Below, one piece after another: positions 1-13,900 of a DNA stretch of 64,000 nt. The notes beneath the pieces were generated by a model. The model did not search any database. It saw nothing but the letters and a program-made list of their open reading frames with translations, and was not told the DNA's origin. A program made the position numbers and the translations under genes. How positions within the stretch are numbered: position 1 is the first letter of the stretch; each line of letters opens with the position of its first letter. Source of the DNA: Euleptes europaea (taxonomy: Eukaryota; Chordata; Lepidosauria; Squamata; Sphaerodactylidae); assembly GCF_029931775.1 (NCBI RefSeq), contig NC_079321.1, positions 74,349,524 through 74,413,523 of the forward strand. The letters are read 5' to 3'.

Positions 1-105
1 TTGTGGGGAGAGGAAGGGAAGGAGATTGTAAGACAGTTTGATTTTCCTTAAAAGGTAGAGAAAGTTGGCATATAAAAACCAACTCTTCTTCTCTTCTAGT
101 ATACT
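1..105 (+). repeat. tRNA-derived SINE (family A), 3' part
   Basis: Same sequence as the 3' end of the complete copy at 32793-33098: TTGTGGGGAGAGG, then GTAAG.CAGTTTGA, then GGCATATAAAAACCAACTC and a CTT-rich end. It is cut by the window edge. Confidence 0.75.
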
Positions 106-1242
106 GCTTGTCCTACTGATAACATTATATTTTTCTCTGGTTCTAGTTTCTTTCTCAGTCCTCTTGACCTTTTTAAAAATGCCTGGAGCAGATAGAAAAT
201 GTCTTGCCTAAGCATGATGAAAGCAACTAAATGTTGTTTCCCATAGTGTGGCATATGTTAAAGAAAAATGCAGGTAATGTTTAGAATGCCACTGTGCTTA
301 CTTTTAATATTTCCTCACAGTAGAAATGATGTGTAAATAAAGAATGAGTTATATTTTTTGTAGGTCAGTAACATTAATTTTTACCTCCAGAGAGTAAAGA
401 CAGGAAGTGAATAGTGAGATGAGAATTTGCTTACTCTGCTAATAGGTTTGTAGCTGAATACTTAGTCTCTAGATTTTAAAACAGCTTAGCAACCCTGATG
501 AATGCAAGTAAGTTAAAACACATCAGTCATGTGCAGATTTAAGAGGATTGGGTCTGAACAAACATGGCATGCGTTATGTGGCTGCTTTAAGAAAAGAAAC
601 AGGAGTGCTTTCAATATGAACCTGTTATCTAGATTTCCCTAAGAAACCTTACAAATAAAATTATATGGAGTAATATATTATTTTTTACATGTGGAAAACA
701 TTCAAAATCCTCCTTAAGTGATATAGTCAAAAACTCTGCTTGGGAATAGGACCAGCTATGCTGACCCTTGCCCTAAATGTATACAACAGGTCTGACCCTA
801 AGAATGGGAATGTTTGAAATGCAGTATTCCCAATTATGGGGACAAAGCCTACACATGTAGAATTTGTATGGTGCTTTGTCCCTGTAGAGTGGAGGTAGAG
901 GATAGCACCATTTATTTATTGAGAAAATCTGTATGTTTTAAAGCAATAAAACAAAGCTATTAAAATATAGCTATTAAGAGAAAATTTGAGAAAATCTGTA
1001 TGTTTTAAAGCAATAAAACAAAGCTATTAAAAGCAAAACAAAGCCATTAAGCAAGCCACCAAAAAACAAGCTAACAATTAAAGGAGGCCAGGACATAGCA
1101 GCATAAAATACTCATCAAGCAGCCTAAAATGATGTAACTAAAATAATCTTTGAGCCATTCATCATAGGCATGGCATGTTGACATACATGTTGTCCATACA
1201 GAGCTGTTGTGTGAGAGAGTGGCAGAGTGAAGAAAAGTAAAT

Positions 1243-1440
1243 AGGGATCCATAGCTTAGTAGCAGTATCCACATTGAACGCAGAAGGTCTTAGATTCAAT
1301 CCCCAGCATCTCCAGTTTTAAAAGGAATCGGGTCACAGGTAATGTGGAAGGCCTCGATTTGACACCCTGAAGAGATGCTGCCTCTCAGGACAGATGATAC
1401 CCACCTTGTTAGACCAAGGGTCTGGCTCATTATAAGGCAA
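1243..1440 (+). repeat. tRNA-derived SINE (family B)
   Basis: tRNA-like head with a box B (AGATTCAATCCC), then a body ending with ACCAAGGGTCTGGCTCATTA and AAGGCAA. It is the same family as the minus-strand copy at 26465-26679. Confidence 0.65.
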
Positions 1441-1850
1441 CGTCATGTGTTCATGTATGTGAACAGGTCAGAGTTACTGGCATCCTTCCCTGGAAATTCT
1501 TCTTTAGTTCCCACTTGCAAAGTTACTATTGTCATATTTTATTGCTTTGTTTTGTCTTTCAGCGTTAATGTTTTTAAGTGCTGGGTATGTTGGTTTACCA
1601 TTGGGGCATATCTTTTAATCTCTGTACAGTAAACCACGCAGTTCTCAACCTCAACCAAATGCAGAATAATAATACTGACTGACTTTACAGGGGCATTGTA
1701 AGCATTTTTTAAAAGATAATGTACACAAGAGTGTTTTGAGCACTGAAGTCATGTAAGGGCTGAGGGTGAAGCAAATGGCCTGAGGCCTAAAGAGCTTCAC
1801 ACTGTTGTCTTCTAGGACTGTTGCTTATGTTGTGATGTCTTTATTGCCAG

Positions 1851-1952
1851 TTATAAGAAGACTCAAGAGACTCTGAGCCAAGCAGGACAAAAGGCCACAG
1901 CTGCTTTCAGCAATGTTGGGACAGTCATCAGCAAGAAGTTTGGAGATATGAG
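1851..1952 (+). CDS. TPD52L1: TPD52L1 exon, first in window
   Basis: 102 bp. Acceptor TTTATTGCCAG before it and donor GTACAG after it. One base completes the previous codon; 33 codons follow, [12 protein letters not shown] through KKFGDM; two bases (AG) are carried to the next exon. Matches the conserved [15 protein letters not shown] region of D53. Confidence 0.93.
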
Positions 1953-4900
1953 GTACAGAAAGCTGGATTTCATTTCCAGCAGGAAATCTGGTTTCCTCTC
2001 TCTCTCTCTCTGCCACGATTCATCTTTACTTGTTATCCTGTTTACCATACATGATAGCTTCTTTATTATTAAACTTATTAAAAAGACCTTGTGCCTGGAA
2101 AATGGGGTGTAAATTTAATAAAAATATACTTTTCTTTTACAATCTAGCATGTTCCAAGTGACTAAAGGTATTACTTGCAGACATTCTTTACTAAAGACCA
2201 CTGGAAAATTTATAATCCAAGTCAAATAAAGCTTCATAATTCATGCCATGAATGAACATTTACAGATAAATATCTTTTGAGGAAGAAACACTTGACTCCA
2301 AGTTATACTTGGAAAAATGATTTTTAGCAAACTAGTGCTTTTTAATGTATTTTTAGTAATCTCCTGAAGACTTTTAAATTGTAATAAAGGCATTTGTAAA
2401 ATGATCACAATTTAATTTGACTTGGCAAATTCTGAATGATTTCTTCTTTCTTTTTCCTTATCTCTCTTTGCTGTCTTCAGTGGAGCACTCTAAGCAAAGA
2501 ATGGGGGTTCTGATCAGAGCCTTCCCCCCTTTTTGGCCTTGGGATCAATGTTCTTCCAATATGACATCTGGTGGGGGGGAATGCTGTGATTATCCCTGTA
2601 GAGTAGCAAGGATCTCCTGTTATCCTTCGATCTTAAATTGTAGATATTTGCAATTCTCCTTCCCCTGGCTTTAGTGGAAAGCCTCCTAATTACTTTGACA
2701 GAGTAGGATTGTGCCCTGGGACTATTACTTCTGCCAGCTCTCAGGCTTGTGTAATTAAGTATTAGTGCCAGCATTTCCAATTTCCTCATCCATGAATGAA
2801 AGAAAACCCTTTGTAGGCATCTTAACTTGTATTTTCTTGTATTATTTTTTGATTTACATAATCCTCTCATCTCTGGCCCTTTCACATAACATTGTACTAC
2901 ATGTACAGGAGAACATGCTACATACAATCCTCCTAATATGCACAATCATTATTTTGTCTGAAAGAGGCAATTCACGTATTCCCAGCCTTGGTACATGTGC
3001 ACCTGAGCCCTGGTTTTTCCAGGTTTTAGTTTGTGTGCAGTGAAACTGAAAATATGAATGTTATCTCTTTCAGATAAAAAGGCAATCGTGCATATCAGGA
3101 GGACTGCATATCACACATTATTCCCATATGTGTGGTAAAACATAACTACTGGAACGGGTTTCTGTTACCGTTTCCTGTCCCTTCTCAAACTTGTATTTTC
3201 TCTGCTGTTGAAAGGTAGATTGCAAACTGTTTGGGTACAGGTACATGGCTGTTTTTTGGGGTGAAGGTTGCTTATGTTACTCTGTCAATCGTTGTATAAA
3301 TGGATGGTGCTAGTTAAAACTAAGTGAATATATTGTTGAAAAGCTACTTTCATTTCACTGGATGTATGGAAAAATATCCTTTGTTTCCAGATCATTTATG
3401 CTTCTCATTGGCTAACATTGACAGCACAAGTCTGAGGAACTTTGCAGACACTACTCAAAATGTTTCGCACAAGAGTCCTACTATGAAAATGCTAAGATTT
3501 TTATCTTTTCCTACAAACTACATGCTGGATTTTAACTTACTGGAGAAAGTATCATTCTCACTTTGAGGAGGAGGGCATCCTCAAAATGGGTAATTCCCAT
3601 CGCTTGCTTGGGGAGGCAGGAACAAAAGTCTTCACTCCTGTCTCCTTTTGAGGGCATAGCCCCCCCTCCTTCTCAGTTTGTTTCCTGCCTTGAAAGGGGA
3701 GAGCAGCATTTTTGCGGTGCTCTAGTACTTTAGGATTTTTTCTTTAGGAAAACTACTACTTCTCAGTCTATTTTATCTTTTTCTGTTTACTAGGACTGTC
3801 TCTTCTTGTTTCCTCTTTTTCCTTGTTCCTACTGTTAGCTTTCACGTCTCTGAGACTGGTTAATCCCGCACAAGTTCTTTTCCCCAGCTGACCTAGTCCC
3901 TGGGCTATTATCGGTGCTTCAGAACACCGAGGAACAGCCCTCCTGCAGCCACTCCCATCCCCAGATGGAGCTGAGCTCAGAAGAGGAGCCAGCCATGCCA
4001 AAGAAGAAGAAGAAAGATGTGGCAAGTAAAAAGGGCACGAAATGAGCCCTGCAGTCGGCCCCCTCTCGCAAGAGATCCTTACCAGCTGCCTCGGGTCAGA
4101 TTTTGCCCCCAAGACTTGAGACTAGCTCTCCGCTGGCAGCGGAGGGCGCAGACACTACGGGTCAGATTTCTCCCCCAAGGCCTGGAACCAGCTCATTACC
4201 AGCGGCAGGTAATGTACCTCTTTTCTTCCCTGCAACCCATCCGGTGGAGGTTTTACAGTACCTTAAATCGGAACTGGCTAGTCTTGTTAGAGGGGCCTTT
4301 TTGGAGGGATTGCAGTCCCTTCAGCTACCTTTGCCCAGTCCTTTAGTGGGAGACTTCCAGGGGTTTGAATCATCCTCTCCACCACCCACCCCATGAGCCA
4401 GAGATGCCCCTGGTATTTGGGCCCCCAGGAGTGCTGAGCCTTTGCGTAGCTGGCCCACCAAGGCTGCCATGAAGGCCTCTTGTTCAAGGGCCAAGGAATC
4501 AGAGCCTCAATGCCCATCTTCTCAATCATTGGATGAGGAAGAGAGGGGGGAAAGGGGAATTTTCCTCAGATGAGGAAGTACCTGTAGCGAATGAGAAACA
4601 AACCAGGTTATATAGCAGTGAGGATGATCATTCCCTGCTCTCTAAAACCATTACAGCCCTTGACCTTCATCATGATCCAAAATTTGAGGAGTCTGAAGCA
4701 AAAAAGCTGAAGGGTGCTAAGGAGTTTTTCCATAAGCACTCGACTCCTTCACTTTCTGTTCCTTTCCTGGATTATTTTGATACCCTGGTCAAAGCTGAAT
4801 GGGATAATCACATGGCTAATCAGCTGTTTCCTGCAGCCTCTAGGAGGTTTTATAATCTTAGCCCAAAAGCTGCCAAGATGCTACAGCTCCCCCTGGTGGA

Positions 4901-7900
4901 CGCTCCGGTGGCAGCTCTGCAGTCTTCAGATATGATTGCAAAGGATGGCCTAGGTTCCATCAGACACACCTTATAAAGAAAGGCTGCAGCTTAAAAAGTA
5001 TATGAGTCTGCTGCCTTGGCCATTAGTTGCTCGGCCACCTCCACCTTGGTGTCTAGGGCAGCCATTGTGTGGGATTGTAAACTCTCTCAGCTAATCTCCC
5101 TGGAAAATAGAAAAGCCTTGGAAGGAGTAAACAGGATTCTCAAGGCTGTTACCTTTTTTGCTGATTCTTCCCTGGATGCTTTGTCCTTTGCCTCTAGAGC
5201 CATGTCAGCCAGCTCTGCCATAAGGCGGTCTCTCTGGCTGAGACCCCTGCTCGAAGACTGTGCTCATGAGTTTTCATCCCCTCCCCTGACCGCTTCATTA
5301 AGTCACCTTCAACAAGGACCATCAGCTGAGAACCCTGGGAGACATCCATCAGCTACTGGAAATCAGCACTATCAAGGCAGTTCCTCCTTTAGAATGTTGC
5401 TCAGGCGTACATTTCATCTTTTTCACTGTGCCCAAAAGGAATGGGGACTGGTGCGCCATTTTGGATCTGAAATGAATGAATCAACATATCCTTCAAAAGA
5501 AGTTTTGCATGGAAACTTTGCACTCCCATAAGTATGCCCCGGGGCCTTTCTCACTGCAATAGACTTCACAGAGGCCTATCTGCACATTCCCATCTATCGG
5601 GACCACCAAAGATATCTGCGTTTTGCTTACCAGAACCAACATTTCCAGTTTCGGGCCCTTCCCTTCGGTCTGGCATCCGCGCCCAGAGTTTTCAAAAACG
5701 TCCTTGTCAAGGTGATATCCACATGTCGTCAGGATGGCGTCCAGGTATATCTGTGCTCCCTCCAGGGATCAGAGTATTGCCCACACCAACAGAATGCTCC
5801 AACTTCTCAAGACTCACAGCTTCCTAGTAAACTGGGACAAGAGTCATCTAGTCCCATCTCAGGTACTCCAGCATCTAGCAGTCCTCATAGACACTGCCAC
5901 CAATTCCCTCTCCCTCCCTCCAGAGAAGGTACTCAGGTTAAAGACCCTAGCAAAACTCATCAGACATCAAGTGGTATATCATCAGCTTAGCATGCATAGG
6001 GCCCTTGACTCATGTCCTTCATGAGCCTCCAGGCATGATGATCTCATGCATCCTGGCCATTCCATGGGCGAGGCTCCATGCAAGGCCTCTCCAGTGGCTT
6101 CTGCACCCTCAACAGCTGAACATTCTGCTAAAGAAAAACAAGAGTGTCATTATCCCATCTTCGGTCAAGGTCAGCCAGCGATGGTAGTCGTCAATGAAGA
6201 ATCTCTCCAAAGGTCTCCAGTATCTCCACAACCCTCCAGTTCAACTATTCACCAATGCGAGTCTCTCCAGATGGGGAGCAATCTTCTCAGATCAACCTGG
6301 CCAGGGGATCGGCCCCCTCCAATTCTTCAACATCAACGCCTTGGAGATCAGAGCATTTTTTCAAACTCTTCAGGCCTTTCATCCACTACTACAAGAGAAG
6401 CATGTCCTGGTTAGAATGGACAATGTGTCTGCAAAGGCTCATAGAAACAGAGTGGATCTTGATTCTCACTTCTTCACAGCCAGGCCCTTCTGGTCCTCAC
6501 TTGGGCGGAGAAGAATCTCCTGTCCATTTCAGCCGAACATATCCAGGGAACCCAGAACGTTCAGGCCAACTGGCTCATCCAGAAGTCCCTGGACAAAGCT
6601 GATTGGTCTTTGAATCAGGGGGTCTTTCAGGAGTTGACATCAAGGCTGGGTACTCTGGTCCTGGACTTGTTTGCCTCTGCAAAGAACCACCACCTAGTTT
6701 TATTAGTTCTGAGTTCATATATCATGGCATACTCTCTAATGTGTTTATGTTGGGAATTACTGACAAATAAGTAATTGCTTATCATTTGGTGATTCATAGC
6801 TGTTTGAGAGGTGATACCGGAAATCTGTATTTAACCTTTGATGGCAGCTTCACACATGTAGGCATTACTTGCTGTTACAGTCCATGTTATACATGAATTA
6901 TCTTTGAGAACCAATTTAAATTGTTATTTAGATATTGTCAGCAGTTTCTCTTATCATGGGAAAATGCTTCATATCTCCTTACATGCTAAAGATGTAAATC
7001 AGTGTTGCATAGGAAAAACAAGGGGATGTTCTGTAGGGATCTTTAAACAGAGGGATGAAGCTCTGTGGCAGGACTGGAAAAAATGGAGCTTGGAGTATGT
7101 TAATATAAATAGAGATGATTTATTGGGCAAGAGCAAGATGCATATATGCTGTCAAAATAATATTTACATATGTTACAGCACCAAACAAAATGCATACAAT
7201 ATATGTAAATAATGCCAATGCCCATGTGAAATCCTTGTGCAAAGGGTGAGAAAGAAAAGCAGAGCAGAAAAAATATTACTTGTCCTATTCTTCATGGATT
7301 TGTTATCTGGGGATAGCAGGTATCCAAAAGGCTGACAGAGATCTTGAGCCTGCATGAACCAAGAGATTTGGGGTTTCTAAAGGGGAAAGTTGGGAGGAAT
7401 GCTAATCAAGATTTCGGGCAGAGGTTCTTGACAGTAGTCCAAAGAATGATCCTTAGAGGAAGGAATGTGGAGCAAGACTAGATGCAGTATGTCAGCTAGA
7501 CCCTAGTAGGATGCAAAGCTGAGTATAAGGAATGATGACAGATCTTGATGTAGGAGTGAGGAAATAATAGGAACAAAATATATGGATTTCCTGGGCTTGA
7601 AGTGAAGGGAGGGAATTCATGCAAAGTCAGAGGCAAACCTCTTGACTGAGGGGGCTGAGGTGTTCTTGGACCCTGGGAACATCTGCACACCAAGGAAGGT
7701 CTGATTCTATATAAAGAAGGGATAAGTCTTTGGGATAGGAGGAAGTGAGACCATTGGAGGTTCCTCATTGTAACAGTTTCCAAATAAGGAGAGAAGAAAG
7801 AAGGTATGACAGAGGTAGAGTTCAGTGCTATCCTAAGCGGAGATAAGAAGTAAATATGAGGCAGGCAGTAGCTGATGTGAAAGACCTCTGCCTGAGACCC

Positions 7901-10900
7901 TGGAGAGCTGCTGTAAGTCTGAGTAGACAATACTGATCTTGATGGACCTATGGTTTGATTCACTATAAGCATACATAGGAATACAGCCTTAATCTGAAGC
8001 ATGTGAAACAGCGCTAATTCAAATTTATTTTTAAACCGAGGCCAATTATTAACAAATATGGCAGTTTTTAAAATATATCTTCTATTGTATCTTTCATTGT
8101 CTGAGTAGGCAGTGACCTTGATGGATCACTGGTCTGATTCAGTATAAGGTAGCTTCATTTTTTTAGATTGAATGGTTTTATTTGCATTTAGCCATAGGCC
8201 ATTACAAACATAGCTTCATTTGTTCATGGTCTAACTCAATATAAGGCAGCTCTTGTTATTCAATCCAGCTGGAGATATGAGTGCAGAATTCATTGATATA
8301 TACTTTTGTACTATCAAGTCACAGCTGACTTATGGCGACCATATAGGGCTGTCAAGACAAGAGACGTTCAGAGGTGGTTTGCCATTGCCAGGTTCCACGT
8401 CACATCATGACCCTGCTATTCCTTGGAGGCCGCCCATCCAAATACTAACCAGAGCCGACCCTGCTTAGCTTTTGAGATCTGACGAGATCAGGCTAGCTTG
8501 GGGCTAGGCAAGTCAGGGTTCATTGATGTAGTTTATTATTTTGTCCCACATCTATACTTGAGGTATGGTTAAAATTCTCCTTAACATATGGTAGGATGGT
8601 ATAGAAAACTGGCTGTCTAAATGGTTTTGTGCTTACCCATGGCAAGTTATCCCTTGCTAAATGGTCATTTATATACATCTAATGCCTTAGTTAGATTAGG
8701 GCAAAAAATAACTACACAAAAATTAGGCTTGTATTAGATAAAAGTTAAGGAAGGATTCTTTTCTGTCAAATTTTATAAATAAAGGCTTGAATCCTATGAA
8801 CAAGTTCTGGACATGCTAGATAGTCTCTGCAGTGGAGCATGCTTCCTCTACTGTTGGAGATTCCATTTGTGCAGGGGCCCATTGAAAACCATTGCTCTTG
8901 CACAAATGGAGGTTTTATTGGAAGAGGAAGTAAACTTCATGGCACAGATTATCTAGTGGTCATGGAACTTGTTCATAGGATTCAAGCCACTATGTTTGCA
9001 TTATATTTAACAGTAAAACTAGAAAGTTGCAGTTGACCAGGTTCTATGATACTGCTTATATAAAAGCAAAGGTCAAGACTGAACTTTACATAGAGTTTGC
9101 ATCACCAAGGAACTTGGTTCATACAACTGTCGTATAGCAGGGCTTTGCCTTTGGTTTGCATCTTTGAAAAAAATTATCAGATTGTATTTGTTTAATCTAC
9201 CAAGCACTGCCATTACATAAACTCTATTCATTTCTAGGGTTATGCAAAAAAAAAAAAAAAAAAAAAAGGTAAATTTCAGGTTTATTGTGCCTGATTTTTT
9301 TGGTAAACCCGAAATAAGCCAAATACCCATACTGGCAAAGGGTTATTCAAATTTATTTCCAGGTTTACCGAAAAAAATTTTAGGCCCATTTTAGTCTATG
9401 GGGATTTTTTTCGAAGCTCCTGTGGGAGTATTTTTGGAGGTAGAGTTCCTAAATTTTCAGGGTAGCTTCAAGGGACTCTCCTTGCATGAACCCCAAAGTT
9501 TGTTGAAGATTAGGTCAGGGGTCCAATTTTATCAGGTCCCAAAGATGTTGTCCCCCCGGAGGAGGGCGTTAGCTCCTTTTCTCGCCTCCTTTCCACCAAG
9601 AGGGGTGTGTGGCTTCACCTGCTTGCTGTCCCCTCCCTGCCCGCTCACGCTCTCTCTCTTTTCCTGGTGTGCCCTGCACCTGCACTGACTGTCTGGCTAC
9701 GTCCCTGGGCCATGTCACTCAGTGCCCAGTGAGCTCTTGCTCAGTTGGTTCCCTGATGCTGCCTTCCCCCCATCCTCCTTCTGCCATGAACATCTTCTGC
9801 CTCACCGGGAGCCTGTCCCATTTGGCGGCTATCATCATTCTGCTCCTCAAGATCTGGAAGACCTGCTTGTGTGCTGGTATATCTGGGAAAAACCAGCTTC
9901 ATCGGCGTGGCTTCTGTGCAGTCCCACATGGGTACTGCGCATGCGCAGGCCAGCCGTGGAGAACTTATGCTGGAAAGCTCTAGAATCTTCAGGCCGCTCT
10001 TGCCCCTCCCCCATCCTTGGCTCTTCCCGCCTAAGTGGTCATGTGACAGGGGGGGCGAGCGGCCGTCCCTACAGTTCTTTCTTCGCCACCGCGTGAGATA
10101 GAACGTTTTCTGGTGAGCTCCTATTATTAAGTTGTCATATGGAAAATATGATGGCCCTTTTCAAAAAATGTTCCTCGTGCAGCTATAAAATGTCGCAATT
10201 AGACGAGCACGACGAGTGCATCTATTGCCTGGGGGGGGTCATATCACTGCGTCCTGCAGACATTGCAGCTCGCTTACCCACTGCACCCGCCAGGACAGGG
10301 CCCTGAAACTTAAAGCTTATCTCTATGAGCAATCCCTTGCTCCCGTCCTTAAGGCCTCCGCCAAAAAATCCCCTTCTTCATCCTCTAAGAAAAAGAAAAA
10401 GCCGGATGCCTCTACTAGCTCCAAAAAGACAACATCGTCTACTACAGGGGCCCCTGAGAAATCTCCCCGTCGCAACAAAGAACCGAGCAGCCAGCGTCGG
10501 TCGACGTCGAGGAGGGGCTCGACACCACCAAAGAGCTCGACGTCGAAGAAGGGATCGGTGCCGGGACATCCCTTGACTCCTAAGGAGGACTCGGCACTAA
10601 GGACCATTACGACTCCTAGAGAGGGTTTGGAGATCGGCACCGAAGTCTTCCCCGTCAACCTCTCTTAAGAATATACGGCGATCCCCTTCCTTGACCCAGC
10701 AGCACGGTTCTAACGAGCGTCATCGCCGCTCCATCAGGTCTGGTGAGTCTCTCCTTCATTCGCCAGCTTCCTCTCAGGGATGCCACAGCCGTGCTCCATC
10801 ACGAGGGAAAGACTCCAGGGAACGGAGACATTCCAGCTCCCCCAAGCGGAAGAGGTCCCCCCGTGAGGGACCTCCCCGTCGGATCATGATGTGATAGTGA

Positions 10901-13900
10901 TCCCGGATTTCCATTCTGACTCCAACCTGCGCTCACGCCGTTTTGCCAAGTCGCACCGCAGCAAGTGTTACTGATCCCGTCGGTATTGGGATCAAAGGGG
11001 CAGCTGCTCTTGCTGCCACTCTCCACCTCCTCGTCAAAGAGAGAGCAGACGACGGGATTCACCTCCCGGTCGTGACACACCTAGAGATTCCGAACGACGC
11101 CAGGACCCTTCGCCACGAAGGAGCCCAGATCGGCACCGATCTCATTCATCTGGTGGGCGTCGAGAGGACCGTCGGCACAGAGGAACTCCACCTGATTCAC
11201 GACGGCGGGCCTCGACATCGAGGGGCCGTACCAGATCGCCGAGAGACCGCAAAGTGAGGGCATCGACGCTGCAGGCTTCGACGTCGAGAGATGCTGCCTG
11301 CACGACAAGGCAGGTCTTCCAGTCAGACCCCTCAGACTCTGACAAGGACACTAGATTATCCCATAGGGGTTCTGAAACTTCATCTTGGCCTTCGCCTGAC
11401 GACGTGGTGGGTGATCCATTCCCTGTCTCCCCTTCGGAGGATATTAGGGGCTATAATGACCAGTTGGCTAGAATGGCCAAAACCCTTGGGCTTAAGGTTG
11501 ATCCCGCACAATCCCGGGAGGAGGATCCCATAATGGACGTCCTGTACTCCCCTGAGTCCGAACCAGTTGCTATCCCCATGGTGAAGGGTGTCAGAGGAAT
11601 TGCCCTTACTAACTGGGCTAAGCCAGCTTCTTATCCGTTAATCCCCAGGAAGGTGGATAATCTTTATAGGGTACAGGAAGGTGAATTCCCATGCCTATAC
11701 CAGCACCCTCAAAGTAGTTCTCTGGTGGCGGATACTCTCCCAGCCAGGGGGAAAGCTGGCTCTCATTCTTCCCCTTCCGACAAGGAAGGTAGGAAGCTCG
11801 ATCTCCTGGGTCGCAGGCTTTACTCTGCAGTTTCCCTAGGTTTAAGGGTGGCCAACCACAGTGCGTTGATGGGACATTACCAAATGTTACTTTGGGAACA
11901 TGTCACTGACTTATTCCCTGACATAGCGGAGGAAAAGATAAAGGTAGCCAAAGCCATGCAATCGGAGGGCTATCGCTTAGGCTGTCATCAACTTTATGCG
12001 GCCAGGCACGCTGCCGATGTTGCCAGTAAGACCTTGGCGTCCAGCGTGGCATTAAGGCGCTTTTCTTGGCTCCGTTCTTCTAATTTGCCGCAGGAAGCCA
12101 AAAATAGATTGGAGGACATGCTGTTCGATGAACGAGCCCTCTTTAATCAAGCCTCTGATGAATACCTTCACAAGTACAAAAAGGATCGGGCTGTCACCAA
12201 ATCATTAGGCATTACAGCACCTGGGCCTTCAACCTCATCCTTCCACTCCAAGTATAGACCCAGACAGAATCCCCCCTTCTATAATAGAGGGTATCGTTTC
12301 AATCCTTACCAATATTCGGGGCAAACCCGACAGCCCTTCAATCCACCTGACCAGAGGAGGTTTCCCCCCAAGAATAGGGGAAAGAGGGGTGATAGGTCTC
12401 CACAAGGCAGACCGAACCCAAAGAAGGGCTCACAATGACTAACTGTTCCTGTTTCTGGTTTACCTGCCCTACGTTTCCTGGACAGGTTGTCTGCATTCCA
12501 TTCCGAATGGACCCTCATTTCAGTAGACCAATGGGTGTTATCCATAATAAAACATGGCTATTTTTTGGAATTGCTGGATTGTCCTTTCTTGAGTCCTCCC
12601 TTAAGAGATACTCAGGTTCTCCCCATGTTATGGGATGAGATCGCAGAACTGCTTCAGAAGGGTGCGATCAGCCAGGTTCCTAAGGATCAGATCGGTGGGC
12701 AAGATAGCTGCAGAGGAGGCCCAGGTGATCTTGGTAGCCCTTTTTTGGCCGAAGAGGCCGTGCTTCCCCCTGTTCTGGAAACAGGCACAGGGGCGGTTCT
12801 GGGAACTCCCGATAACCCCGGACATGATTTCAATAGGGAGGTGTGGCATCCTGCTATGCTCCATCTTACAGCATGGCTGATCCAATGATGGGGGACATCC
12901 CCAGGGAGGTGGCAGAGGTAATCATGGCAACTAGAAAGCCTTCTACCAGGCGTTCTTATAGTAGTAAGTAGAGGGAGTTCGAAATCTGGGCAACAGAAGG
13001 GCTTAAGTCCAAACTCGTGTCACCTGGCCAGGGTACTAGAGTATCTTTTATCCCTAAAAGGAAGGGGACAGGCGAATTCGTCCGTGAAGGTACACTTGGC
13101 GGCCATTTCGTCTTTGCATGATGGAGTGAGAGGTCGGTCCCTCTTCTCGCAGCCGTTATGTAAACGGTTTTTAAAAGGTCTCAATAATACTTTTCCCCCT
13201 GTGAGGGCACCCTTGCCACAATGGAACCTTACCAGGGTGTTGGCCCAACTGATGACCAAACCGTTCGAGCCGTTATCATCATGCCCGCTGTATTATCTTA
13301 GCTATAAAGTGGCATTTCTGGCAGCCATTACTTCCACCAGGAGGGTCAGCGACTTGTCTGCTCTACGTCATGACCCCCCATTCCTTAAGGTGCATAGTGA
13401 CAGGGTGGTCCTTCGCACCAGTATTGATTTCCTCCCTAAGGTGGTTTCCACGTTCCACATGTCTCAGGAGATAGTTTTACCCACGTTCTTCCCAGATCCA
13501 CAGATGGATGAAGAATGACGCCTGCACACATTAGATGTCCGACGGGCTCTTTTATTTTACTTACACAGATCAAAACAATATCGTAAGGAGAATAATTTGT
13601 TTGTGTGTTTCTTTGGCCCCAAAAAGGGGACGTAGGGCCTCACCTCAGACCATCTCACGATGGGTGACCAAGGCCATCTCTATCGCCTACCAGTCGGCAG
13701 GCAAGGAGTGTCCCCTCAATCTTCGAGCACACTCAACCAGAGCAGTGGCCTCCTCAGCCGCTTTCCTGGGATCCACTAGTCTGTTGGATATTTGCCGGGC
13801 TGCGACCTGGTGCAGCCCAGCCACCTTTGTTCGCCACTATTCCATGGACGTTGGCACCCGCAGTGACTCCGTGGTGGGGGTGGCAGTTTTGAACACAGTT

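Noticed and set aside
7496-8002. 168-codon minus-strand frame
   Set aside because: It overlaps antisense SINE fragments and has no recognised domain or splice context.
8305-8520. 5S rRNA genes suggested by the AAGCTAAGCAGGGTC-type motifs here and at five other places
   Set aside because: The 5S-like part is incomplete and always joined to the same SINE body, so these are 5S-derived SINEs, not rRNA genes.
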